Positions 19,090 through 29,331 of a stretch of 64,000 bases of DNA are shown piece by piece. How positions within the stretch are numbered: the stretch's first letter is position 1; every line of letters begins with the position of its first letter. Both the position numbers and the translations under genes were made by a program. This DNA comes from Cafeteria roenbergensis (Eukaryota > Sar > Bigyra > Bicosoecida > Cafeteriaceae). The notes below the pieces were generated by a model. That model worked only from the letters and a program-made list of their open reading frames with translations. It had not been told where the DNA came from and did not search any database. Where the stretch lies: the NCBI GenBank assembly GCA_008330645.1, contig VLTN01000013.1:124001-188000 (forward strand), in the 5' to 3' direction.

Positions 19090-22000
19090 ATGGCCGACCT
19101 CGGGCTCACCGTGCTGAACAAGCACCTTCGCGTGGCCCTGTACAACGGCGGCGCAATCGACGAGGATTGCGAGGGCATCGCGCCGGTATTCGACAAATTC
19201 GACGATGTCGAAGCCTACCACGAGACCACCGCGGGCAAGGGCTTTGACGTGGTCTTGGAGCCGACCAGCGATGAGCCCATGGCTGTGACACACGCTGTCA
19301 TCCTGGGGCCGGTCACATGCTCGTGCCCGCTCAAGGACCTCGGAATCTTCGTCCGCCCGGAGCGCTCGGCCGACGATTCGCTCGACGGGTACACCGCGGC
19401 CAGCAAGCCCTACACTGAGGGCGGCGCAGCATCCGCCGGACCCACGTTTGCATTCGAAGCGGTGGCCCAGTCCCCCTACTTCAACGGCGTGGGCCGCGCG
19501 TCGGCCGTGACTCCCTTCGGCCACTTGCACTTGTGCCTGCGAAGCTGCGAGCTGTGAGCTCCGGCCGCCCTCAGGCTGCGGGCGCGCGCCTGCATCCCAG
19601 CGACGGCAAGCGACTTGATTCGCGAACCTGCGCTGGAGAGGTGCGAGGGGCCGGCGCCATTCCCTGCGGCGGCGCCTGGGCTCTCGCGCTCGCGCGTCTC
19701 CGCGAACCTTGCCCAGCCGCGTCCACACCGCTGCCCGTTCCCCCGCTCTTGCTCCCTTTGCAGCCTTGACGACGAGGCCCCCTACGTGAACATCGACCTC
19801 GGCTCCATCGTGCTGCTCGGCTACCGTGGCGCGGCGGCCATCGAGGCAGCCCGGGCAGCAGGCGACGCCGCCATCCCCCACCGCATCCCTGCCGGGCTTG
19901 GCTTGCCGCCCGTCGGCGCAGAAGCTGGCGTGGTCAACAGTGAGCCCCGGCTGGAGGCGCGCGCCGCTGCACCTCCCCCTGACCTCCCCCGTGCTCCGAG
20001 CAAGCGCTGCGGGGCACCGCTGCGGCGGGAAGTCTGCTCGAGCACCGCTGCGGGCGAATGTCGCCGCCGAGCTGCAGCCCCCAGCGTACTCCCCCCCCCC
20101 CCCCCCTCCGCCTCCCGTTGCGCAGCGCTTCCCCCGGACCAGTTCAAGATCGTGCAGTCGTGGCCCACGCTGGTGATGCTGACCAACCGGCCGGGGAACG
20201 CGCACCCAGCAGTCGCTCAGGCCAAGCTCGCCATGGAGGCCGCCGCCCCCCTGATCAGCAAGCGCCAGCCCGTCATGTCAAACTCCTTCCAATACCAGCG
20301 GAAGGACTACCGTTCCGACGACCTCAGAGCCGTCGCGCGCGGCTTCGACGAGGACGTCGCCGCGGCCGGCCCCCTCGTGGTCATCTCCGACGTCGAGCAC
20401 GACATCGCTGCGCAGAACGCGGCCAACGCCGCCGACGGGCCGGAGGACGAGGAGGCAACGGCGCGCGCAGCCGCGGCTGGCGCCGTGGTTGACTCCGTCG
20501 CCGCCGGCGCCGCAGGCCCCGCCGCCGGCCCGGCCGAGGGGCTGCCCGCCGAGGAGGGCTTTGCGTCATCCGCCGTCGCCGCGGCCCCCGCCGACTCTGT
20601 GGGCTCAGACCTCGCCCACCTGGCCGCCGCCGCCACCTCGGCCAGCGGCACCTCCACCGGCGCCGTGGCGTCGATCGAGCGCATGGGCGCCGGGGAGGAC
20701 GGCTCCTCCCCGCTCGTGTTCGCGGACAGCAACCCCGGCATGGAGGCCATGATCCGTGCCGCTCTTGCCAGCGCGGCTTCGCAGTCTGCGGGCCGCCCCG
20801 TGCCCACGGCCTCGACTGTCCTTGGCGCAATTCTGCTGCGCTGCCGGCTCGACGGCGGCGTTGGCGGCCCCGCCGGCGAGGCGAGCAGGGCCAAGCAGAA
20901 CGGTCCCGTCGGCGAGATTTACTACCTGGACCCCCGCGCATCCCTGGGACAAGGCTCGGCCGCCATGGCTGCGATCAACGTGGGCCGCTTCCGCCTCCGC
21001 GACTGGCGCGAGGCGGGCAGCCCTCCCGCGGGCACCCGCCTGCCCCTGGACAAGATCCTCGTGGTGCCCCACTGCGGCCACCACGCCCTCCCCGCCCCGC
21101 TGGAGCCCGCCCCCACCGCGGACGAGCTCGTGGCCTTTGTTGCGGCGGCGCAGGCCGGGTCCGCGCCTGAGATGCTGACCGACCTGCCGCTCAGCGAGAC
21201 CGACGCGCTCGCGCTCCGCGCGGGCAAGCCCGTCCCTCCAGCCACGCCCGAGACCTCGGAGCTGCTGGCGCGCGAGGCCGAGGCCCGCGCTGCGGCGGAG
21301 GGCATCGAGTTCGTCGGCGCGCGCGAGGCCGTGTACCGCGCCCTCACCGGCCCCAACAAGACTGGCCGCGCCCTCATGGTCATTGTCAGCTCCGCCCTGC
21401 GCCTCACGGTGCCGCTCTTCCGCGGCGCGGCGTTGGCCGCCGCGGTGATGCGCGAGAGCGGCGTGCCGGTGGACGTCGTCGCCCTCGGCTACCGCTCCGC
21501 CGACGCGTGGGCCAGGGTGTTCCCCGACGCCGACGACGACGACATCCGCCTCTTCCTCCCCACCAACCAGAGGCCCGTTCCGGCCGAGGAGGGGACTCCG
21601 GTGGGGTGGGCGGCGGTGCCGGGCGTCAAGGGCCCCGGGCTGCGCCCCCACTGGGACCTGCTCGTGCCCAGCGTGAGCTACGACGACTGGCTCTCGTGCG
21701 GTGGCATGGAGGCTGCCAGCGCCATGTCTGCGCTGGTGGAAGACGACATGGCGTCCGCAGGCTGCTCCACCCCCAGCAGCGCCGGAGCCGCCTCCGGGGC
21801 TGGCGGAGGCGCCGCCTCGGGCGTCGGCGGCAGGGTTGGCGGGGCGGGCGACGCTGACGCTGACGTCATGGAGGCGCTGGAGGGCGACGAGGAGCTGCGC
21901 CGCAAGACCCCGACCGCCGCCGCGCTCACTCGCTTCGTGACGTCGGTCATCACCGCATCCGGCCTGGTGCCGCACAGGTCCCCCTCCGCCGACGCCGACA

Positions 22001-22722
22001 CCGACGTGGAGGACTCGGGGTCGGTGCTGCCGTCCCGACGCTGCAGCGTCCAGAACATGTCCGAGACTGGGGCCGGCGAGACGCTCCCCTCCCTGCAGGC
22101 CGACATCCGCGCCCTCACGCAGGCCACCCACCACGTGGAGGTGCTTGCGCGCGCGGCGGACGAGCTCGTTGCCAAGGCGGAGAACGTGATCGAGCTGGCA
22201 GAGTCCGCAATGGAGGGCGAGTCAGAGCCCGTTTGCAGGCTTCGCGCGGCGGCCCACACCGCGCGCGTGGCGGCCAGCGTGGAGGCGGTGACGGCGCCCG
22301 ACGGCCCCGAGGAGCTCGGCCCCGCTCTGGAGGCGCTGGAGGAGCAGCTGGACCGCGTGGGCGCCATGTTCTCGGAGGACGCCAGCGACTGCATGGTGCG
22401 CGTTCTGGACGGCACCCTCATGTTCTCCAGCCTCGTGCAGGCCCTCGCCGACCCCGACGTAGACTCCACGGGCATGGTCCTGGTTCACAAGGACGGCGAC
22501 AAGGACTCGCTGGTGGCCTTCAACACCGTTGCGGAGGACCTTGACGGCATGTCCCTCTTTGCCTCGCTCAAGCGGTCGCTCATCGAGGACCTGGAGCAGG
22601 TCGGCGCCGACGAGTCAACCCCCCTGCCCTTCGTCGTGGCGCTGCACGGCGGCGACACCACCATCATCCCCGGCATCGACGCTGCCAAGATCCACGAGGT
22701 CGCCGTGTCCGTCCTCGGCTAG
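19090..22722 (+). CDS. Unrecognised 1078-residue protein, three exons
   Basis: Exons are 19090-19553, 19764-19939 and 20126-22722. Phases 2 and 1 match at both junctions, with donors GTGAGC and GTGAGC. A poly-C tract ahead of the 20126 acceptor fits a pyrimidine tract. Residues 1-240 look like a folded, beta-rich region with no match I know (for example HAVILGPVTCSCPLKDLGIF, YVNIDLGSIVLLGYRG and KIVQSWPTLVMLTNRPG). The middle is acidic and Ala-rich. A later globular part includes RALMVIVSSALRLTVPLF and ends near HWDLLVPSV, faintly like the histidine block of OTU-type proteases, but I find no matching cysteine block. The C-terminus again looks folded (PFVVALHGGDTTIIPGIDAA). No signal peptide or clear transmembrane helix is seen. 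Confidence 0.75.
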
Positions 22723-22999
22723 ACGCGGTGCAGCCCGCGCCAAATCTCCCCAGCTGGCCGCAGTCCGGTGCCGTCCAGGTGCTTCGGCGCGTGCTTGTTG
22801 CTTGCGCCGATCAGAATTGCGTGGCCAAGTTGTGCGTGGTTGCGACGAAGCCCTGGCGGCATAAACCCGGGCGCTGCACAGGCAGGAAAGACGCAAAATA
22901 AGCCACCGGGACCCCAGCCACAGCCGCGCAGGCCTCACAACACCCATGCACGCGCTTGCTGCACGCAGCACGAGGCACGGTTCGGCGCCGAGTTGCATG

Positions 23000-23263
23000 T
23001 CAGGTCGCCTTCTTGTCCGCCTTCTTCTTGTCCGCTGCTGCCTGCGCAGCCGCGGCCCGGCGCGCCTGCCTGGCGCCCCGAACCACGGCCGCGTCCATCT
23101 CCAGCCTCTCCGCGTCGAAGAGCGCAAAGGCGCGCTTCACCGCCGCCGTGTCTGTGTCGAGGGGGTCGTCCGTCGCACTCTGCGAGCTCGGAGCGACGGC
23201 GGCCGCCAGCCCGGCCAGCGCAAGCAGCGCAAGGAGCACCGCAACACCCAAGACTGCCCTCAT
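23000..23263 (-). CDS. Small secreted or membrane-anchored protein, 87 residues
   Basis: The ATG at 23263 opens a classic signal peptide: MRAVLGVAVLLALLALAGLA, then AAVA, a plausible signal-peptidase site. The mature part of about 60 residues has an acidic start, a helix-forming middle (AVKRAFALFDAERLEMDAA) and a Lys/Ala tail (AADKKKADKK). No family is recognised. It shares a 205-bp divergent promoter region with the gene at 23469 and is convergent with the gene ending at 22722. The hydrophobic core, ATG start and layout support a real gene despite its size. Confidence 0.6.
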   Translation of the reverse strand: MRAVLGVAVLLALLALAGLAAAVAPSSQSATDDPLDTDTAAVKRAFALFDAERLEMDAAVVRGARQARRAAAAQAAADKKKADKKAT

Positions 23264-23468
23264 TCACCACGGGCGGGGACGGGCTCCCCCTCGCTGGCCG
23301 CGGTGGCCCCGCTGCGGTCCAGCGCGAGTCGCTGGCCTGCTCTGCCGCGCGCGAACGACATCTGCCCGCGGGCACTTGCAAGCTGCCTGCGTTCGCCGCC
23401 CCCCGCCTTGCAGCGAGCCGCCCCCGCTCCGGCCCCGGCGCCCGCTCTCGGGGCGGAGTGTCCCCGCA

Positions 23469-25303
23469 ATGATGTCAATGGCCCAGCCACTGACCACCGC
23501 GGCCTCGTCCGTCGACTCGGTCGCCGCCGAATTGGCAGGGCTTGCTCGCGCCGGAGCCCGGCCCGCGGCAATGTCATTGTCAGCGCGTCCTGAGGACGGG
23601 GCGGCGGCGATGGAGGAAGGGTCGTTCGTGAATCGGTTCGACAACGGTGAGAGCGCGGGCTGGACGCCGTCCTGGCGGCGCATGCTGCGTTCGAAGCCCA
23701 GGCCCTCTGCCCAAAACGAGCAATTGCCCGTCTGCTGCACCGGTCGGGCCCGCGCGTTGCCCCACGCTGCCTGCCGCCGCGCGGCGGCCTGCCAAGCCGC
23801 CCCCGCTCCGCTCTGCGCTGAGCAATGTTCCCTGCCTCGGACCGCGCTGCGCCTTGCGCGGCGCCGCAGCCAGTCTTCCCAGCGGGAGTGTCGATGCTGC
23901 CCTCGACATTGCGTTTTCCCCCCGCTCGTGCGCTCCCGTTCCCCGCAGCTGCAGGCCACCCCGTGCGTGCGGCGCGGGCCTGCCGCCCAAGCGCCGACCT
24001 CGCCGCCGCGGCCCGTTCCGGCGGGGACGGAAGCCCGCTGGGGTCACTGCCCACGCTGCCCAGCGCCACGCTGCCCAGCGTCGCGGCGCACCAGCGCATT
24101 GCCGACGAGCCGCTGGTGTGCCTGGCGCGGGACCTGGCACTGCGTTGCGCGGCCCTGGCTCGCAGCGGGGAGTTGCGGGCGCCCAAGCGCCTCCGCCCGA
24201 CGGAGCCCGCTGAGGAGTCAGGCATCGTGTCAGACGACGAGAACTGCAGCTCTGGCGGCGACAGCGTGGACAAGGACCACTATGCAGCGGCAGGCGCCTC
24301 TGGCGGCCCAGGGGCGGGCCACCAGACTACCACGTCGAGCTCGCGCTCGAAGCGGGTCTGCGCTGCGGGCACCGCTCCCGAAGCGGCGGCTCGGCTCCCT
24401 TCCTCGCAAGGGGCCGAGTCCGCGTGCGACAGCGCCATGGTCCCGGCCGCAGAGGGGTGCATGGGCCCGCCCAGCTCGAGCCAGCCGGCGACCGAGCCCT
24501 CTTCCGCAGCGGCCAAGGCAGCTGCGCGACGGATGGTGGCGGAGGCGCTGCCGGGCGCAGTGGTGCGGAGCGTGCGGTCGGTCGAGGGCGCCGACTGGGT
24601 TGGAGGCGGCTCCCCTCTGGAGGTCTGGCGGCGCGACGCCCACCACAGCGCACAGGCGAGCGCCGCCAGCGGGCTCCAGGGCGCCGTTGACGCCTCGGTG
24701 AGCTTCTTGTGGCTGCTGCAGGACGGCATTCCCGCTGGCAGGATCGGTGCGGCGGTTGCATCGCTCCACCGCCGCGCTGCGGATCTCGTCACCCGCGGCC
24801 GCATCCCCAACCACGCCAGCGTGCCGACCAAGGTCCAGCCGCGCGTGAGGCTCAATGTGACCCGGAGCGCTCTGCTCGCTGTGGCCGACGCCGCCATTGG
24901 CCGCCACGGCCCTCAGGCCGCCAGCCTTCGAGCCGCTCTGGACGCCGCCGCGTCCGCGCCGTGCCACCGCCGCCCTGGCGTCTTCGTTCGGTTCGAGATC
25001 GTGCTCGTGGCGGCGTGCCTCGGCAAGGTCTCCTCCGCCTGCGGCTCCGCCGGGGCCGCCAGCACGGCGCTGGACGCGTCGTGCCTGGCCGTCGCGGCGT
25101 CTGTTCCCAGCGGCAGCCACAGCCTCGAGGTGGTGCCGCCCCACCTCCCCCATGGCGCCAGCGCGCCAATCCTCACCGTGGCCTCCCCGTGCCAAGTCAG
25201 CCCCGCCCTGATAGTGGCCGTGGACCTGCCCGTGCCGGCCCGCGCGCTGTCTCACCTCGTGCAGCACGTGGCTAGTGCCGACGCTGGCCTGCCCGCCTCC
25301 TGA
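23469..25303 (+). CDS. Unrecognised protein, two exons
   Basis: Exons are 23469-23646 and 23955-25303, phase 1, donor GTGAGA, acceptor GCTGCAG, giving about 508 residues. Exon 1 is mostly small residues and ends SFVNRFDNG. Exon 2 has a basic patch PKRLRP, a possible nuclear-localisation signal, followed by an acidic Ser-rich stretch (EESGIVSDDENC). The C-terminal half looks more ordered, with blocks such as SFLWLLQDGIPAGRIGAAV and RPGVFVRFEIVLVAACLG. I recognise no domain. An in-frame ATG in exon 2 would give a shorter protein. Exon 1 is supported by matching phase and consensus splice sites only. Confidence 0.6.
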
Positions 25304-25849
25304 CGAGAGGGGCCGGGTGGCAGCTGCCGCCCGCGCGGTGAGCAGCGAGCGCGCTCGCGAGCCTCGGGGCCTCGCGGGGCGGGGCTGGCTTCTTGATTGT
25401 GTTCCTTTGCCAGCCCATTGCGAGCTCCCTCGCGAGCGCAGCCTGCATTGCGTCTGCTTCGGTTGCGGTGCAAGCCTTTCACGCTGGCGTCCAGCGCGAG
25501 CCTCAAGCGGGCCAGGGGTCGTATCTGCAGCCGTCACGCTCCCTCGCGGGCTGTGCGGTCACGTGCATGCTGGGCGTTCCGTCGCCGTGCTTGACGCGCC
25601 TTGGGGTGTCTTCCGTTTGCGACTTGATTTGACCAACGATTTTGCCACACAACACGACCAGCTTCCACCCCCCAGCGGCCTTGGCCAGTTCCCGCGGTGA
25701 AGCCTGTCAGCTCACATCAACCGACTCTGCGCACAGCCGCGAGCAGAGCCGAGAAAGCTGGGAGGCGCCCGGTCCCGCTCGCCGCGCCGTTGCGCCACGC
25801 CGCAGCAACGCACACGCCAATCAGCGGTGCAGCGCAACTGTCCCACCGG
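25304..25849. other. Convergent intergenic region
   Basis: 546 bp lie between the stop codons of the gene ending at 25303 (+) and the coiled-coil gene (-). No ORF with protein-like composition, RNA gene or clear repeat is seen. Confidence 0.5.
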
Positions 25850-28800
25850 TCACTGCACCGCGCAGTCCCGCCCCACGCTGCGCGCAGAGGCATCGGCCAT
25901 GGCCTCGGCAGCGGCGTCCGCCGCCGCCTCCGCCTCTGAGAGCCGCTCTGACACCATCCGCCTTCGCAGCACCGTGACTGCTCTGCCGCCCCCCAGAGCC
26001 ACCCGCTCTGTCCGCACGACGTCGTGGTCGCCCGTAGCACGGGGCAGCTCCTCCCCCGGGCTCAGCACCACCGGCCGCCTCCTGGACGCCGCGGCCACTT
26101 CGCCCAGGTCGTCGACCTCCTCTCCCCGAGCAGCCGCCGCTGCAGCCCTGAGCACGGGCAGCACGGCCGGCACCAGCCGTACCATCACCCGCAGCAGCAA
26201 GCCTTCCGACTGCGACAGCGCTGTTGCCAGGCGCTGCTCGCACTCTTGGCTCGCCCCCTCGCGGGCGCCGCCTCCCCAGTCCGGGCTCGCTCCCTCGCCC
26301 CGCCCACCCTTGCCGCCTCCGCCCCCTCCCCCCTCTCTGCCGGTGCTGGCACCACTGCCCTCAAGCCGACCCGGAGCGTCGGAGGACCCGCTGCCCCAGA
26401 GGGCCGCCGCCGCCCCCCCCGGTGCTGCCTCGGCCCCGCCCACGCGCGCCGCCCCCGCCCTCTCGGCAGCCGCCTCTGCCTCCGCCAGCGCCTCCTCGGC
26501 CGCGATCCGCAGCCCCCGTTCTTCCGCAGCCTCCGCCCTCGCAGCTTCTAGGGCCCGCTCGCCCTCCCGCAGCCTGGCTGACACGGCCTCGAGCCTGGCC
26601 TCCGCCGCTTGCCTTGACCCGGCAGAGACTCGACTGTGCCGAGGGGACGGGGAACCGGAGCCGCTGGGCTCCGCCCCGCCGTGCCTCAGACTCCGCACGA
26701 GCCGCTCCAGGTCCGCAACGCGGGCTTCGAACTCCGCACGCTCTGCCGCCCACTCCTGCTTGCCCGATGTCAGCGCAGCCTCCGCCTCGGCGCGGCGACG
26801 GTCCGCGGCGTCCGCTCGGTCGGCCGACCGCCGCGCCTCCCTGCTCGCCGCTTCGGCGTCTCTCAGGAGCGTCGCGGCCGAGCGGATGTCCGACTCGGAC
26901 TGGCTCGCCCTGGCCACGGCCGCGTCCGCCGTTGCCTGGGCCCCAGCCAGCTGCTGCTTCAAGTCCGCCACTCGGGTGCGGAGCACGCGGGACTCCGCCT
27001 CCGCTTCCTCGAGGCTGCTCCGCAGAGACGAAACCGCCCCGTCCTGGCCCCGCACAGCGGCCTCAATCGCCGCCCTGCCCTTCCTCGCCGCCGCGGCCTC
27101 CTGCTCAGCAGTGGCTGCAGCTGCCTCGGCATGCCGCCTGGCAGCCTCGGCTTGGTCGCGCGAGCGCCTCGCTTGCTCTGCCTCTGCCTTCATCAGCTCT
27201 GCCACGCGGCTCTGCCGGGACGCCTCCGCCTGCGCCGTCGTCACCACTTCGCCGAGTGAAGCAAGGCGGCGTCCCAGCCGCGCCGCCAGCGCCTTGGACG
27301 ACCGTCGCTCCTCGTCCACCGCCGCCTCGGCACGAAGGCACCGTGCCCGCAGCCACGTCTCCACGCCGGCCGGCCCGCCCGTTGGCGAGGGGTCGCCGCT
27401 GCGCCGGCCCGCGTCTGCGGCAGGCAACCCGGCCTCGCCCTCTCGGACACCTCGGGCGGCCTGGCCGCGTCTCTCGGAACGGGAAGTGCTCGACACAGCT
27501 CTGCCACCCCTTGAGCTTTCCTTCGCGGCGGCCGTGTTCGCGGGGGACCCTTGCTCAGCGTCCTCGGCGCGTTCCCACCGCAGCGGCGCCGATGCAAAAA
27601 AGTGACCCCCACCCCCGGGTCGCCCGTCCCCGACGCCTCGGGGCTTGGCTGGCCCACGCGAGCCCTCGTCCGTGGCTGGGTCGCGTGCCAGCGGAAAGTC
27701 CGCGACGAAGCCGTCACGGAACCGAGGCTGGCTTTCGCCGGCAGAGCTGTCCCTGGCCGGGGAGTCGCCCCTCGCGCCGCCGGCGGAGCGGCTGCTGGGC
27801 ACGGAGAAGGCGCTGTCCACGCTGCCCTTCCTGCCTCTGCCGCGCCGGCCGGAGAGGAGGGCGAGGCGCGCTGCCGAGCCAGCGGCAGCGGCAGCGGCAG
27901 CGGTTGCGGTTGCGGTAGCGAGCGGGGCCGGGACCGCTGCCGCCGCGGAGCGATGGCCGGGCGGGGGCGCGGTCAGGGGAAGCCCTCCCGCGTGGCTGGC
28001 CGCCGGACTGCGGCGGCCCAGTCTCTCGCTGATCCGGGGCCGGTCGATGGGCTCGCCGAAGCGGAAGTGGGCTGGCGACGCTGCGGGGGTGGCCCGCCCG
28101 CCGTCTTGGCTGTGCTGCGAGAGCGGGGCGCCGGCTCTGCCGCGGCTGCCGGGCCGCAGAGCCGGCGACAGCAGGCCCGCTTCCCGCAGGGCGGCGATGG
28201 CCCTGTCAGCTGTGGACAAGGCCGCCACGGCCCGGCCAGCGGCGTCGCTGGCTTCTGGCTGACGATCGGGGGATCCCTGGCCTGGTGCTGGCGGGTCGCG
28301 ACTCTGCTGCGAAGCGCCGCTGTGGGAGCCGTCGCAGTGGGATGGCAATGAGGGCAGCGCCGAGAGCGCGCGCAGCGGGTCCGCGGCGCGACGGGCAGGC
28401 GCGGAGGCGCCAGCGGGGCTGGCGTCGGCTCGATGTTGGCCGTCGTCATCATCCCCGCTCCAGTCGCTGGAGCGAAGCTGCAGCCTGAGGTCTCGGCTGG
28501 CTGCGTCGGCCGTCGCGGCCTCGCCCGGCCCTGCCCCCGCGCCGCCAGCGGAAGCAAACAGGTGCCCCCAGCCCGGGGATGCAGCCGCCTCAGCTGTGGG
28601 TGGGCCCGAGGGCGCGCCGGGTCGCCACGCCTGCTGGAGGGGCCGATTTGCGCTTGCCGCCGCCGTTTGAGACCGCGCCTGGGAACGGGGCGGCGTGCCA
28701 CTGCTGGCAGGAAATATGTCACCATAGCTGTGATCGAGCCCGTCCAGGTCGCCGTCCATTGCGGCAAGGCCGGCCAGGTCCAGCGATTCAAACGGCGCAG

Positions 28801-29047
28801 CAGGAGCGCGCGGGTCGAACGCCCGCGTCGTCAGGCCCACGCCCGCCCGCGACCAGGATAGAGGCTGGTCCGCACCCGACGGGTCCAGCACTGTGCTGTC
28901 TCCAGGGAGAACTTCCATCTCCAGGATGAGGTCATCGGCCCGCCGCGGGGATGGTCGCGCCGCCGGCTGGGGGGCAGCGGCGCGCTGCCCGCCCGCTTCG
29001 GGCGAGCGGCCCCCCTCGCTTCCGCCAGGGAAAATGTCGGCGCTCAT
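25850..29047 (-). CDS. Large coiled-coil protein, unrecognised
   Basis: A single frame of about 1065 residues from the ATG at 29047 (MSADIFPGGSEGG). An upstream extension of the frame lacks protein-like sequence. Residues 1-530 are low-complexity, with a short ordered block near the start (DDLILEMEVLPGDSTVLD). Residues of about 540-800 form a long heptad-type coiled coil rich in Ala/Glu/Arg (for example VAELMKAEAEQARRSRDQAE and RVADLKQQLAGAQ). A shorter helical stretch and a basic C-terminus follow. A structural role such as cytoskeleton or basal body is common for such proteins, but nothing here proves it. It is divergent with the OPT transporter (284 bp apart). Confidence 0.7.
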   Translation of the reverse strand: MSADIFPGGSEGGRSPEAGGQRAAAPQPAARPSPRRADDLILEMEVLPGDSTVLDPSGADQPLSWSRAGVGLTTRAFDPRAPAAPFESLDLAGLAAMDGDLDGLDHSYGDIFPASSGTPPRSQARSQTAAASANRPLQQAWRPGAPSGPPTAEAAASPGWGHLFASAGGAGAGPGEAATADAASRDLRLQLRSSDWSGDDDDGQHRADASPAGASAPARRAADPLRALSALPSLPSHCDGSHSGASQQSRDPPAPGQGSPDRQPEASDAAGRAVAALSTADRAIAALREAGLLSPALRPGSRGRAGAPLSQHSQDGGRATPAASPAHFRFGEPIDRPRISERLGRRSPAASHAGGLPLTAPPPGHRSAAAAVPAPLATATATAAAAAAAGSAARLALLSGRRGRGRKGSVDSAFSVPSSRSAGGARGDSPARDSSAGESQPRFRDGFVADFPLARDPATDEGSRGPAKPRGVGDGRPGGGGHFFASAPLRWERAEDAEQGSPANTAAAKESSRGGRAVSSTSRSERRGQAARGVREGEAGLPAADAGRRSGDPSPTGGPAGVETWLRARCLRAEAAVDEERRSSKALAARLGRRLASLGEVVTTAQAEASRQSRVAELMKAEAEQARRSRDQAEAARRHAEAAAATAEQEAAAARKGRAAIEAAVRGQDGAVSSLRSSLEEAEAESRVLRTRVADLKQQLAGAQATADAAVARASQSESDIRSAATLLRDAEAASREARRSADRADAADRRRAEAEAALTSGKQEWAAERAEFEARVADLERLVRSLRHGGAEPSGSGSPSPRHSRVSAGSRQAAEARLEAVSARLREGERALEAARAEAAEERGLRIAAEEALAEAEAAAERAGAARVGGAEAAPGGAAAALWGSGSSDAPGRLEGSGASTGREGGGGGGGKGGRGEGASPDWGGGAREGASQECEQRLATALSQSEGLLLRVMVRLVPAVLPVLRAAAAAARGEEVDDLGEVAAASRRRPVVLSPGEELPRATGDHDVVRTERVALGGGRAVTVLRRRMVSERLSEAEAAADAAAEAMADASARSVGRDCAVQ

Positions 29048-29331
29048 CGCAGCAGGTCCGCGCGCCCTGGGGTATCGTCGCGGAGCGGCGGTGTCGCAGG
29101 CCGGGCGCCTGGTGCAGCAACCCCAGGCAGAGCAGCAGCTGGATGTCGGCTTGCGGGTCAGCCGGCGGAGCACCCAAGCAACACTCGCCGGGCCGGGCTC
29201 CCGGCCTGGAAAGCCGGCGCGGCCAGCGCGGGCCTGCGACCTGCAAGCCTCGCGCCGCTGACACGCGCGTCGCGAGCGGCCTGGCTCCACCGCGGCGCTG
29301 CTGACCCTCTGGCCGGCCCCGTGGAGCGGAA

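Noticed and set aside
20605-22134. 509-residue minus-strand open frame
   Set aside because: Antisense to exon 3 of the 19090 gene; Arg/Gly/His-rich composition and no splice or start support.
25827-27918. Two long plus-strand frames (about 560-590 residues) opposite the coiled-coil gene
   Set aside because: Ser/Arg/Pro-rich shadows of a heptad-repeat sequence; the minus strand has the regular coiled-coil pattern.
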